A stretch of DNA of 64,000 nucleotides. Source: Alentia gelatinosa. Its lineage: Eukaryota; Annelida; Polychaeta; Phyllodocida; Polynoidae. The stretch spans positions 31,405,300-31,469,299 of the forward strand of contig OX465581.1 of assembly GCA_950022655.1 (NCBI GenBank), given 5' to 3'. The position numbers were made by a program, and so were the translations under genes. The notes beneath the pieces were generated by a model. That model made no database searches. It was not told the origin of the DNA and saw only the letters and a program-made list of their open reading frames with translations. Below, piece by piece: positions 21,001-32,829 of this stretch (positions are counted from its first letter, which is position 1; each line of letters begins with the position of its first letter).

Positions 21001-24000
21001 CCTGATAGGTACGTGAAGATGTCTCTCGTATAAAAGATGCTCTTCCTTCATACATGTCCTAAACTTATGTATGTATTCCCGATCTACAGGTGACCCAGCC
21101 TCCCAATCCACACAAATTGAATGGAAAGAGGGAATGAATCTATTGAAGAAAGTTTCCGATGCCACAAAATCTCAAAAGCGGAAGCATGGTCCTCTCCGCT
21201 CCTTTTTCCAGTGGTTCCTTGACAACACTGATCCATCCGCCGATGATATTGCCGAGGTTTGTTAACAATTAAACTGCTTTTACTCTAATTACCGTCACCC
21301 AAATCTGTTGATTTTAAATTAGTAGGCCCTACACAGTTAAGTAGCAATGATCATCTGGAGAACCTTTAATGGTTGACAGGATGTTATATCAAACCATCAA
21401 CAAGTGACTCAGTAATCTCCCTGGAATGAAATAAAACCTTGACTGATGGTACTTTGCCTTACACAGGGATGCCAGTTTTCAATGTCTCCATTGAGATTCA
21501 TGTTTTCGTTTTCAGTGAATTAAAAGTATTTTTCCTTGAATAATATTGACAGGAAAACTGCTAAATTACCAAAGTCAGCTACAGTCCTTGATTCTCACAC
21601 TGAATCTCCTTACTGATCCATTTAAAAGTCAAATCTCTCCCCTGATGCCTTGATATAATATCAGCAGAAGTTGCTAGTGTTTGTTATTGTTGAATTTATT
21701 GTGAATTTTCATCTTAATGACGTGAGCATATATCATTATGATATTGGAAGAATGTACCAACTTTTCTTACTAAATGTAACTTATGGAACATAACTACAGT
21801 AGAACAACCAACGGACACCCTGCGTTCAAGTAGTCTTGCAGGGAACGGAATTTGGGCTTGTGGTTTCGTTTCTTACTGAAACTCATCATGCGAGTACTTT
21901 AGGGGGTCCTTTATGGCCCCCAGGGGGTAAGTCCAGATGGTACTCCATCTCGGCTTTTTTCAAGTTTTGTGTTTTTATTGATCCCCCATACTGGGGGGCC
22001 CTTGGGTTCTAATACAGGAAAAGGTTGTCAGGGCCTGGCATATTGCATCACATGATATAATAATTCTGAAAAAATATTTTCCAAATTCTTTCGGGCGGGG
22101 CACTGAAGGTGGGTGTTCCTCTGTGTTTATGGTTTGGAAATTTTTCTTTAATAAATTTATAAAATTTTAAAATAAATTTATAAAATTTTTACAACAGTGT
22201 TTCTATACCATAGTTTCGCCTGTATACAGGTATTGTATACTACATAGCTGATAACCTAACCGTCGACAGACTGAAAACCCTGTGGAAGCGGCAACCCTGC
22301 GGTCACCCTGCCAGGAACGCAGGGTGACCGCTTATGCTGGGTTCTACTTTACTGTATTTACCAAATTCTGCTGTATTTCAGGTCATCAAAGATGACATGT
22401 GGCCGAACCCCCTCCAGTACTTCTTGGCACCGGACATCGAGGTTGAAGAGAACGGTGTAGATAGGTGAGTTAATTAAAGCATATGAACGTTTCATTCCGT
22501 TCTTTTGTGTAGTTCGAGGCGTTCATTGTTTTGGCTACTACAAGACTGAAACCCAGTGATACATTTACCCGGTATGGGGGTCCGGGCGGGGTGACTTATT
22601 GTTTCGACTTATCCAGATTGTTAAGTGAGGTTCCTTTTGCTTGTGGGCAGTCCACACAGGGAGTGGTGGATAGGGTTCTATTCACCTGTAAGTGTAGGTG
22701 AACGAGGCAGACTTGTTACCCCTACCGCTATCACGTCCACAGTGTAGTGAGTAGGCCCAGGCGCGTTCGCTTTTCGCGCTTGTGGCCCGCCAACCCGTCT
22801 AGTCCTTGTATAAAGTGTTGTTCTTTTGTTTGTTTTTTGTTATTCATTTCCAATGTTGTTATCCAGAGAGAGAGAGCAAACGAAAATTTATACGTCTATT
22901 CACCTGTTAATGATATTAGCGAGTGGACGGTTGATATTATTGGTTAGAGCTATAGCCTACTGTAGTTCACCAGCTTGTAGTGTCGCTAGGTCACCTGCCC
23001 ACATTTTTGCTTTTTTTATAGCTAAAAAAGTACAGACAAGAATGTGATTTCAGTTTTAATATCTAATATTTTGTCATAGCTTTTTTCTTTTAAAAAGAGT
23101 GATTTCAATTTAAGAGGGACTTTTTAGTTACAGGTCCATCTTTAAGAACTCCTTTATGAACATATTCCTACCCCTAAATCTGTTTCTATCAAATATGATA
23201 TGCCCTATTTAAAAGAGAATAAGAAGTGGTAGTTGCTAGGAAGTCGAATTTTCAAAGTAGATTCTATATCTACAGAGATTTTCATGTTTTTGTTAGAGTA
23301 GGGGGGGGGGGGGGACATGACCATGCTAAAACAGATGTTCACTCCCTATTGATTTACATTTTACAACGGTGTTACATTTACCATCTCCATAAGTAGCACT
23401 GACAGTTGCTTACGCCCTAAGAAGTATCATTATTTTGGTGAACATATATGTAATGTACTATTTAAATATTTTTGCCAAATCGCATAATGTGAGGGTACAG
23501 GCAACAGGTGTATGAGTGGATTGTTTATCCAGCATATCTACACACAAAAATAAGTCAGAATGGTTCATAACTATGTTCTAGGAATCAGTCAAGACTGGTA
23601 TTGGTTTGTAAAATTTGCCAATTGAAATCGCCTACAGGTAGATATATATAATCTGGAGTCTGAAGGTTAGTATATAATTGCATTCGATACACAAAACTTT
23701 TTTATGCAAACCAATATGCTCACTGTCTGTATTGAAATTTCATTTTATCTTTTTCTGAAGATCTCAGTATTATTCTCTTATTGGTTGACCATTCTTGCAG
23801 AGAGGGGAGGGGCAGTCTTTGATTTTTATGTGCCCCTCTCCTCTTCCATGGGGGGAAAACAAAAGGCGTCGTGGATTCGTTAGTAATATAATTCATCAGG
23901 CTTTATAATATAACTGTTTTTGGTGTGTGTATAGTGTCAGTCATCAAATGATGACCGGCATTGTATAATGGGGGTTGATCATTATTTACATGCATCACAG

Positions 24001-26679
24001 GTTGAGAAAAGTTTACATATTTGTGTGAAACACCATGATATAAAGGATTTTTTGCCAACCTATCATTCCATTATTCCCCAATTTGATACATTAGATATTC
24101 TCAGCTAATATGCTATTTTTCAAGGGTATTATACCGCCTCGCAGTTATTGATCTTTACTACCATTATTTTTACATCGACTGTTATTCATCGGGTCAACGA
24201 TTCCTGTAAAAATTAAGGTGTTGTTTTTCGCAAATGATTATTTATTCACACGTTCCCCGTTATACTGGGTTAATATCAGTCTTAATCGAAAATGCCTCAA
24301 GAAAAAAATGCCCTCCTATAAAATAAAGCATCATGTTTTATTGTTTTTTTCAGCGAGGATGACGATGAAGATGATGAGGGTGAGGAGTCGGTCATCGTGA
24401 TGGGAGATGATGGTATATCACCACATCCTCAAATCTCGCACAATACACCTTCAGTAGACGGATAGGGAAAGATCAAATACTGCCTTCTCTCTTATAGAAC
24501 AAATTTTCTCAAGGACATGTAAACATGTACTGTTCTTGAAAATTCAATCTGGTTAACCATCGAATTGTAGAAAACGGAGTAACTTAGACTCAGGCCTCAC
24601 ACCAGGGCCGCGCCACCTACCGACAGGGCTGCCTCCTAGAGAGGAGCGAGTGAACTAGGGGGGGAACACAGGCGCATGGTGGTGTAGCGGCTTTATAAAC
24701 GTTGACGCATGAGTCTCCGTAAACTATATTCACCATACTAAATCCGCATCCATGCCGAATCTAAGGGGGGTGGGATCATGAAGGCAGAGAATATCCTTAA
24801 ACCGTTTCCTGATACCTTGGTAATATCACATACAATCAAACTTGAAAACATTTCATTATTCTACTTTGAATATCGTGCTCTGTAAGAACATTACGTGTCA
24901 TAATTTATTCAAAATTTTCCAAAACGTCTACTGTGTACGACCAGATTTTTGCTTGTTTTTATGATTAAGGAAGAATTTATAATGGGGAAGGCAGTATGCA
25001 TGCACTTTGACTTATTTGCTGTAGCAGTATTTTTAGTTGAGCATGCGATGTTCGGAGTCCTAAACATACATATTTCATGGTAGAATACAAAACACAATAA
25101 TGAGGACTTTTGTGTACCAGTGGTCGTATTCTCGGAATCGTTTACACGTAATTGTATTCGAACAGCAGCAAAGATATGTCCTAAACTACGAGGAGATTAC
25201 AGACCACGCCTACACAAAATTCAGTCGTTATTGTTTTTTATAACCCACCTACATGACGAATAACAAGAAGAATGAACCACAAATCGACATCAAGGATTAC
25301 TAGAAAATCAACAAAATCTATTGTAAAACTTATATACATTTAAGCCTTTAGCATGGCAGCACTATGAATAAGCTCTCGGGTCCTGCTGCTACCAGCAGCC
25401 CCATCTTGAGTCTGTAAATTTGTTCTCCAAGGAAAACCGTAAACAACAATCACATTTCAGAACCAGTTAGGTTCAATCAATGAGTCCGTCTCAAAAGGAC
25501 GTAACTCGCCTAATGAAATGCGAAACTACACAAACAATCAAACCATAAGGCAACAACACTATCATGCGTGATGTTAATTTGGTGTAGATATATGTCGTCT
25601 ATAGTTTACTATTTCTTCATGTTTGAGCATGCAAAACGTTTTATGACTGAAGGATATGGCTGTCAATAAGTGATGTCATGTTATTTTTTACCCCCCCCCC
25701 CCGGTCATGCTTTGTCATACAACCCTTATCAAACTTGGTCATGAAGAAGACCTCCCCTATGCCCCCCCCCCCCCCCCCCCCCACCCGGCCCGCTGCATGA
25801 CGTCATATATTGACGGCTCCCTTTCTATGGTGACTTTGAAATAGGTGGGTAATTAATAAGAATAGCTAGGTACAATCAAGTAAGCTGCACGCTATCGATT
25901 ACTAATCGTTACTGAAAACAAGAGCGTTTCATATTGATCTGACTTGATTGCCTTTGATTTTAAGACGAGGAACTGGACGAAGAAGAAGAAGAGGAGGTAT
26001 ATGAGGATGGCGAAGAGGAGGAAGAAGTAGAAGACGGTATGTAACTTTTGACCTGTTCCCGTCGATTCTCAGTCTGCGTCTCAGGAAAGTGGAGAGCAAT
26101 TTCACTTGTCATATACACCATGAATAACAGATTGCCCCACCACTTATTTCAAATTATTGTACGTTCCCTGTAATCACCGATCTATTCTTCACAGGGTTCC
26201 CAAAGAAATGCATTATGAGAGTTTTTCTTAAAAACTGATGGTTTTAGTGTCTCCACCAGTGTTTGTCATTCAGATTATATTCAGAACCGATTTGTATGAT
26301 AAGGGTTCGTGGTTATTTTTACGAGTATATCTGTAAGTGTAACACCTATTTCATGCGCGTGTACAATTGTTGGTATGAATTTGCTAGGTTTAAGTAACAA
26401 GATAATTTCTGGATTTATATACCCTTGTAAACTCCATGGGTGGAGTGTCACTACCCAGAAGGTAGCATCTCTACACCACATTTGAAGTCAGACCATAGCG
26501 CAGAACAAGATAGTAGTTTGATGCGTTTTTAGAAAACTCCATTCAAGGTTGCTACCACCGACCTGTTCAAAGGTTGCCTCGTCTCTAAAGTGGATTTATT
26601 AAAATATTTTGAGGATGTCGTTAACAAGTATGGTCTCGTTGCAGGTAAAGAAGATGGTGGCGAGGAAGACGGGGAGTAG
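15065..26679 (+). CDS. SET: SET (I2PP2A/TAF-I), NAP-family histone chaperone, complete coding region in eight exons
   Basis: Exons: 15065-15334, 19005-19076, 19310-19427, 21090-21256, 22382-22464, 24354-24412, 25965-26036, 26645-26679 (TAG). They join in frame to 876 nt, 291 residues (human SET is about 290). Visible landmarks are the dimerisation helix with [20 protein letters not shown], then [79 protein letters not shown] and an acidic Asp/Glu tail coded by the last three exons. Family members bind core histones, inhibit histone acetylation (INHAT) and inhibit PP2A in the nucleus and cytoplasm. The start is the first ATG, giving [13 protein letters not shown]. Seven of eight junctions are ordinary; the first intron is not (see 15335-19004). 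The gene is divergent to RSBN1. Confidence 0.95.
15765..16110. repeat. 173-bp tandem duplication
   Basis: Copies 15765-15937 and 15938-16110 differ at only a few bases. Each contains TATCCAATGCGGGATTATAT and ends in GCGGCTTCGC. It lies in the SET U12-type intron. Confidence 0.9.
16509..17296. mobile_element. Foldback element flanked by TTAA, with a nested copy
   Basis: TTAA at 16505-16508 and 17297-17300 flanks the ends. The left terminus GTGCCAGTTCCACCAAC matches the inverted right terminus GTGCTGATTCCACCAAC. A related inner pair (16785 AAAGGGCTGGTTCCACC; 17104 inverted) and a further TTAAGGGCCGATTCCACC at 16851 suggest nesting. TTAA duplication is typical of piggyBac-class transposons. There is no ORF. 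Confidence 0.6.
18030..18560. repeat. Cluster of short inverted CAGGGA repeats
   Basis: CAGGGGATTCCCTG-like words occur in both orientations (about 18050-18075, 18210-18225, 18255-18265, 18510-18525). It is a decayed foldback at most. Confidence 0.3.
19507..19665. repeat. Imperfect inverted repeat in SET intron 3
   Basis: ATGAGTTGTCTTCTTTGAT near 19507 is mirrored by ATCAAAGAAGAAACAACTCA near 19645-19664, with about 120 bp between. Confidence 0.5.
20277..20395. repeat. Long hairpin with 53-nt arms and 13-nt loop
   Basis: The left arm 20277-20329 and right arm 20343-20395 are inverted copies with about seven mismatches. Both contain GATTTCGATCTG-type and GTAGTTGACGC segments. It is probably a hairpin MITE. 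Confidence 0.85.
20484..20520. repeat. Short palindrome
   Basis: CCGTATCCTCCT is followed directly by AGGAGGGTACGG, a near-perfect 24-bp palindrome. A second CCGTATCCTCC follows just downstream. Confidence 0.7.
20611..20753. repeat. Hairpin MITE with 49-nt arms
   Basis: The arms are 20611-20659 and 20705-20753. The core GCCTTGTCAATGTTTATGCC is perfectly inverted. The loop carries ACGAGGCGTTAGCCGAGTTT, a motif echoed in the hairpin at 63002. Confidence 0.85.
21795..22356. mobile_element. Mariner/pogo-like nonautonomous element
   Basis: The ends read TACAGTAGAAC (21795) and GGGTTCTACTTTACTGTA (to 22356), inverted relative to each other and closing on TA. Subterminal words such as GCGGTCACCCTGC recur inverted. 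The same family is at 28798 and 32155. It lies in SET intron 4. Confidence 0.6.
23301..23314. repeat. Poly-G run (14)
   Basis: A homopolymer in SET intron 5. Apart from it I see nothing coding or repeated in about 22470-24350. Confidence 0.9.
24413..24465 (+). other. SET: Possible alternative SET C-terminus by intron retention
   Basis: If the donor at 24413 is not used, the frame stays open for about 17 codons ([17 protein letters not shown]) and stops with TAG at 24463-24465. That would remove the last two acidic exons. It may be only intron read-through. Confidence 0.25.
25345..25560. repeat. Dispersed repeat, copy 1 (also at 55700-55870)
   Basis: The segments GTCTCAAAAGGACGTAAC, CCAATGAGTC-like and ACTACACAAACAA are shared in the same order with 55700-55870. 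The element lies in SET intron 6. Confidence 0.75.
25691..25782. repeat. Two poly-C runs (12 and 21)
   Basis: C12 lies at 25691-25702 and C21 at 25762-25782, 180 bp upstream of SET exon 7. Confidence 0.9.
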
Positions 26680-28275
26680 GAGTTCACACACTAATACCTC
26701 GTACAACTGAAAACAGACCTCTCATCGTGTACATACTCCTCTTGTCTCAACGATTCTTAACACACTAGACCACTCATTACACATTACAAAGACACTAAAC
26801 AAAGAGGCACATTCCGCACGGAGTTATCCTAAGAGACCGCATCTATATAGGGCCACTCCTCTGTTGAATATCAAATGACCTCCAAGAAATATTTGGCAAC
26901 GTTTCTTCCTACACATGTAATATTTCAAACATGTCACCTGAGAAAATTTCGGCAATCTGCAGACAATATTGTTCAGCAGCGGTCGGCATTAATTATTGGG
27001 ATGTAAAGACAGACCTGGATGGCGGTATGTCTCTAGTATTTTGGTATTTCTTAAGGAATATATATATATATATGATGAATATATATAGTGTACATGTATG
27101 CTTTCATTATGATTATATATTTATACAATTTTAATTACGAAGGATGTTTTAGGTAGTAGCATTCCACCGATGACTGGCACCATGCCGTAAATTTGATTCC
27201 TGGTCTGTATTCCGGCCATGCGATTCCATAAAGCGACAGTCGGTGTGTATTGCAGCACTTGATACCTTTTTGCAACATGTCCCAGTGGATGCCAGTTCTC
27301 GCCAGGTACTTTGCTTGGTGGTTATCCCAGTGTCCCTAGTCTAGCTGACAGTAGTGCCCAATATTTGTGTGCATATTCATAAAGCCATGAAAGGTACTTT
27401 TGTTGGTCACATTATATATTAGTGTTTGTGAGACTGGTCGGTCTGTCCCAAAGAACTACCTCCAGTTTAGACTTTTTTAAGGAGAAGTTTTCTTAACAAG
27501 CCAAAGGGATTTTCCTAAATTATCATTATTATATAATTCATACCAAGATATGCAACGTTTTAAGGCGAGTTTCCAGCCTGGTAACTTAATTTGGATATAG
27601 GTATATGCAAAATTACGTCTTCTGGGCCGCATTTTGATAACGTGTAAAAATACGTCTAGATATCGAATAGTAGTTCTTTGTGGGTGGAGAGTTGGCATCA
27701 GTAAACTTTGTGTAAAGTGTGGTGGGTAACTTCAATCAGATTCCTGTGTATATTCAGCGCGACAGACGATTCATCACGAGACCTCTTCATTATTGTATCT
27801 GTGCCAGACTTGTCCAAACATGGTGCAAGGAAAGGTACAAAATTCATACAGCGTTCTCTCTGTTGTGGTAAATTCTCAATCATTCCACTTTAAGTGCATG
27901 AGCTTCTACTGCCAAATTTGTAAATATTGTTTCAACCATAGTGTTCAGCAAAGGAGAATTATGATGAAAATGATATAGGAGATTGGATCAAAAACAGTTT
28001 AATGAATTGTAAGACAGTAATTATTATTGGACAGGATAATTTAAATATTACATAATTCGTCAGCTTGTACTGCCCCCAGGGATGCAAGTGTAACATGGTA
28101 CGTGGTGCATTGGGCACATCGACCTAAAGATGACATGGAAGAGACCTTAACTGTAATCAATTCCTTTGTCTACCTTGTAATATGCCAAGCGCTTTAGGTC
28201 ACTGCTGTACAATTATGCTGCTCTTTATTTTGAACGTAAATATGTAATCGTGATTAAACTTTATATTGTCCTTTC
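26680..28275 (+). other. SET: SET 3' UTR and candidate polyadenylation site
   Basis: No gene follows the TAG for 1.6 kb. The stretch ends with an AT-rich tail holding ATTAAA at 28253-28258, followed by a T-rich segment; a second AATAAA is at 28434. Vertebrate SET mRNAs also have long 3' UTRs. The boundary is a guess. Confidence 0.45.
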
Positions 28276-28797
28276 TTAATTCTGGTATTTATTTACAAGA
28301 TATATGATATCCTATACATTTTAGTCCTTTCCCAGTAGAGTTATTGACATGCACTGACGGCAAACGCCCAAAGTACTTCTCAACTACCCTTAAACTGGAA
28401 TCTATTTGACAACTATGATATAAACAAGCTGAAAATAAACCTTCAGGGCAGTGCTACCTCGGAAATTCTGATAGATTCTGAATTGCTAATTGTCTTGCTA
28501 TTCAACGCCACAATATTTACAATGGCCAAATACAAACCATTTCGTCTTATACAGTGTTGCCATTACATAATTTTCTGAAAGAACTATATAGATACTTTCT
28601 TCCGCAATTTCTTAATTGATCATTTCCTCCAAACTCGTGCTTTGATAACATCAGATTTGAAGTATTTTCCTCAAAATGTCATTTTGGTCTGTTTTCACGC
28701 TGAATGTTGAAAACAGCATAATTTGGTGAATAACAATTATACTTAGCGTATATTTTTGAAAAAATATATATTTCATGTGTGAAATTGAGGTTTGAAC

Positions 28798-28945
28798 TAC
28801 AGTTGAATCCCGCGTAAGCGGCCACCTTCCGTCCCGGGCCAAAGCGTCCGCTTACGCGGGGCTAAATATACATCTAATGGAAGGATCTGTTCCGAGTAAA
28901 GGTGTCCGTTAACGCGGGGTGTCCAATAGGCGGGGTTCTACTGTA
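28798..28945. mobile_element. 148-bp mariner/pogo-like MITE
   Basis: It starts TACAGTTGAATCCCGCG and ends GGCGGGGTTCTACTGTA, inverted copies closing on TA. The inner words GCGTAAGCGG and CCGCTTACGC are also inverted. Confidence 0.75.
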
Positions 28946-29143
28946 ATTTACGTTTTTAAGGGAATTCTGAGGTTATTTCAAACCGGAAGTCACCAGATTA
29001 TTCGAAGAATTGTGTCAGCCAAGTGAAGATTGATAATTTATTGTAAGAAACTTCAGCTCTCTGCTTCAAGCCACACACGATAATACAGTGACAAAAATGC
29101 ATGTAACACAGGGTAATTATGCATCAGAAATTGCAGTAAACCA

Positions 29144-29242
29144 ATAATACAGGTTTTGCCGTTCAGCGCCGCCTAACGGCCCACTGTCTAGTTACGCGGC
29201 CGCTCGGACAAACACCGCGATTCCAGGTGTCCCCTGTATTAT
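29144..29242. mobile_element. 99-bp MITE with 10-bp perfect terminal inverted repeats
   Basis: ATAATACAGG at the left end is exactly inverted as CCTGTATTAT at the right end. The GC-rich centre contains GCGGCCGC. It resembles the 28798 family, with a TACAGG end. Confidence 0.65.
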
Positions 29243-29319
29243 CTAAGCTATATCTAAGGTATCATTGAGGTGATGTGCATGTAGGATACATCAAATTGTA
29301 TTAAATTTGTACCAATTGA

Positions 29320-29590
29320 AAATTGGTAATTCCAGACTTGCATACGAATACCTCCTGAAAGGGGAAAATCCCCATTATGCCAAGTGTGCAATGTTTCCAT
29401 AACTGTTCAGCATGTCCTGCTGAATTGTCAAAGCTGTTTTGTCAAATCAGACAAAGCGCTTCGTCAACCTTGTTTGTATTATGCACGGACGACCTGGGCC
29501 CCTGATTCGCAGGTCGCAAAGATTGAGGCAGAGAAATTCTTTGACATGTCCGTAATGATCCGGCAAAGAAAGAAGCTGCGCTGATTCTGG
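29320..29590 (+). mobile_element. 3'-end fragment of an RNase-H LINE
   Basis: The frame reads YLLKGENPPLCQVCNVSITV, then QHVLLNCQSC, the C-terminal zinc-binding end typical of I/Jockey-type LINE polyproteins (C-x2-C...H...C). It ends at a stop at 29582. Confidence 0.55.
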
Positions 29591-29722
29591 ATCAGTCCAG
29601 TTAATTCTGGGTCGTCCTCACTTTCACATTAAGTAGCCTGTATACCATATCGTTAAGACTTGCATACCACAGTCCAGGAGAAATAGGCCTATATTTTTAA
29701 AAGAACCCCTCCCCCTCACGCA

Positions 29723-29725
29723 CCC

Positions 29726-29756
<31 letters not shown>

Positions 29757-29758
29757 AT
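29723..29758. repeat. Poly-C run (20) followed by (AC)n
   Basis: C20 lies at 29723-29742 and is followed directly by about seven AC units. Confidence 0.9.
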
Positions 29759-30164
29759 CCTCCCCCAATGAAGATGTACCAAAGATCTGGGCCGCACCCT
29801 CCCCCATAAAAATATGCATTCCTTAATAGCCTTTTTAAAATCATATTGGAAATCAGGCAAAAATTGAGCCCCCTCCAAAGGAAATCCCCCCTCCTATGCC
29901 GATGCCGACACAGTGGCTGAGTGTCACTGTCCTGCTGTGAAAGAACACAGATTTATATATCTTATTAGCCTATGCAAATATCTTCAAGTCATCTATACAT
30001 TAGTTCAAAATTTTACATCTAATAGGACTGTCTGGTGTATGGAGAAGTGACGCGAAAATCAGCGCGTATGAAGGTCGAGCCGGTAGAACCCCTCCTAGCA
30101 TGTGTCATCTGGCAATATATCCGTCTAGTTCAGCGAAAAATGCACGGATTTTTACAAACGCTAT

Positions 30165-30340
30165 GGGGCCATCCATAAAGTACGTACGCACTGAGGGGGG
30201 GGGGGTGGGGGGGGGGGTCAAAAATTTTGGAAATTTTGCGTATGCTCCCTCTTTGTTCTATTGCGTACAAGATTGGGAGAGGGGGTGGGGGGTCCAAATT
30301 TTCAGAAATTCTGCGCGCATATATACTTTATGGATGCCCC
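30165..30340. mobile_element. MITE with GGGGCCATCCATAAAGTA ends and poly-G interior
   Basis: The left end GGGGCCATCCATAAAGTACG is inverted at the right end, near 30315-30340 (TACTTTATGGATGCCCC). Two G11 runs lie at 30195-30205 and 30207-30217. The CCATCCATAAAGTACG type of end is a common dispersed repeat in invertebrates. Confidence 0.65.
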
Positions 30341-31114
30341 CGATTAGTGTAAATGTGAGAGCAATTTCCATCTTTCAAGTTAGAGAAACACTAGTATTTT
30401 TATCATTGCTCAGGACTGAGTGGAGAGGGATCGTCTCGTTTTGGATTGAGGTACATAGGCGGCCATTACAAGATGGCGCCAGTGTGAAGAGGGTCTATAG
30501 GGCTTATATTGGCTGGTTCCACCAGCCGCTAAAAGTGAGCCGCCGAGCTACCCGCCGAGCCATCTAGCAGATGACTGGGGAACCAGCGTAGAGCTTATGA
30601 ACACGCCATCTAGTGGATGTTGGCCGCACTACAGGCTTCAATCTCCAGAACCACGTGCCAGAACAACGCTAGGGGATGGAAAATCGTTACTTACCAAATA
30701 TAAACAAGTAGCAAATAAACACCAAAAGTTTCGTCCCCTCCCCCTGATGCATTATGTTTTCATGGACGGCTCAAAATACCGATAATTTGGGCGCCCCTTC
30801 CCCCTAAAATATTCCCTTCAAATATTGAAAGAAACGTTGAGCACAACTCCCAAGGAAAAGAAAGTACTAGAGGATCTCTAGAGGCTTATCGACATCTGTA
30901 GCTGCTTTAAAACCTCTGGAGAAGATGCCCCAGAGAAGAACCAGCCAGAACTCGGGGGTGGGGACGACGAGAAACTGCCCCCCACCCCACCCCCCAGCAG
31001 GTTTAAGTTTTGCACTACACAAGAATGCCTTTCAATCTCCAGGCATAGATCTGGTTTACTCTGTCTCTATAGATGTGGGAGAGAAACTCTAAGCAGAATT
31101 TACATGTTTTAAGG

Positions 31115-31239
31115 ACATCGCACACTTTGCGGAATAAGCCATGCACATCTTGAAAAATAATACCGGAAAAATATTGCAAGGGGAGTTTTGCGCCAACTTT
31201 CCCCCTAAAAACAGAAAAAAGTCGCAAAGTGTGCGATGC
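31115..31239. repeat. Inverted repeat, 17-nt arms
   Basis: ACATCGCACACTTTGCG (31115-31131) is inverted at 31223-31239 with one mismatch, 91 bp apart. Confidence 0.6.
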
Positions 31240-32154
31240 TCTTAGGGCTCTCATGCTTAAATGTGCATTGTTCCATAAATGCGCGCATTTATGGCGCACA
31301 CTCTTTGTGTAAGCCACACAGTTAGGCTTTATCATCTTTAGTAGTTTTTCATCATATGCTAGTGTTCTAATTATCCTTTCATCTCTATATGCTACATCTT
31401 TTGTCCGTCTTATGGCTATCTGCAGATAATGTTTTTTTCTTCAGAGATTTAGTTTGTTGAGTTTAGCTAGGTCATGCAATTCTTGTGTTCTGGGTTTGGG
31501 AATGTGGTTGGTAATGTGGTTGGTAATAATAGTCCATTTGTTCGTAGGCCAGTTTCCCCCGTTAAAACGACGCCAGGGCATTTGAATATTCACTGGCACC
31601 TCATAAAAAAATCATAAGAACAGAACTAGTGACTCCATTTATGCCAATATCATGGAAAGTCCTTATGGCTAAAACGTGCTCATCTTTACTTTACCGCCTT
31701 CAGCAATGTCGAAAGCAAAGAAAAAAGATAAATCTTTAAAAAAAACCTTTAGAAAATATGTTCCCTTCACTGTCCATTTTTCCTCACATGTTCCGTACAT
31801 GTTTTGATAAACTGAAGTTTAAAAGTACATGGTTATGGCAACAAAAATAGTGAAATATGGGTGGTTTTTCAAATATATTGTCTCTTCTAATGCATTGACC
31901 AAGGTAAAACTATGGCATTGTAGCTTTCACTGAGCTCTTTAACCTAAAAAATCAATGGGTGCATAACTCATTATTGAAGGAGTGGCAACATGGTGAACCT
32001 GAAAACGGGATCTATATGAAGTTAAACGTGGCTTAGCGTAGATTTGTGTGTCATCCACCCAACCATGGAGGCCTATCTACCCCCGACGGAATGAGAAAAT
32101 TACAAATACTGAAAAGGGGATCCCCCGTTTCGTGAGGATGGGTCATATATATAA

Positions 32155-32347
32155 AGTAGAATCCCTTATAACGGACATCCCACGTAAGCGGTCACCCTGC
32201 ATAAGCGGACACTTTTGCTCAGAACGGAAATTTTTCCCTATATTAAATATTTAATTTAACCCTGTGTAAGTGGACACCTCGTGTAAGCGGTCATCCTGCG
32301 TAAGTAGACTTTCCTGAATTTCCTATTACATGTACTCCTACAGTAAA
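32155..32347. mobile_element. Degenerate mariner/pogo-like MITE
   Basis: It begins AAAGTAGAATCCC and ends CTACAGTAAAAG. Between them are GCGTAAGTAG, GTGTAAGCGG and CATAAGCGGACAC words like those in the 28798 element. Confidence 0.5.
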
Positions 32348-32829
32348 AGTATAAAGAAACAATGATTTTATATGGAAGCTTTATTAACTACAACTAATAA
32401 TAGATAAAATCCAATTACATCTAAGAAATAAAAAGGCCACCTGAAAATAAATGAATCAATTGAAAAAATAAAAAAATAATTTGTACATGTACACCCCCCA
32501 CCCCACAGCCACCCCCACCCCCGGCCCGTACAATAACCTTCACACACTTCTCACCAGTGTAAGTGAAACAACTGGATGTGCGGGAATGTAATCACTGTAT
32601 GTCACCTGTACAAACATGGCCTAGTTCGACCTCATGACTCTTGAGACATACATCAATCATATCTAGAGTGTGAACGCTGCGTGTGATTGCAGGTTTGTTT
32701 GTTTGTTTGGGTAGTTTAATGTCCAATTTACTCAATTAGACTTACTTTGGTTTACTTAACTCTAATTTGCATATCCTGTTGGAATAACAAGATATGCTGC
32801 TTGGTTGATGAAGGCATCTTATTTTTCTC

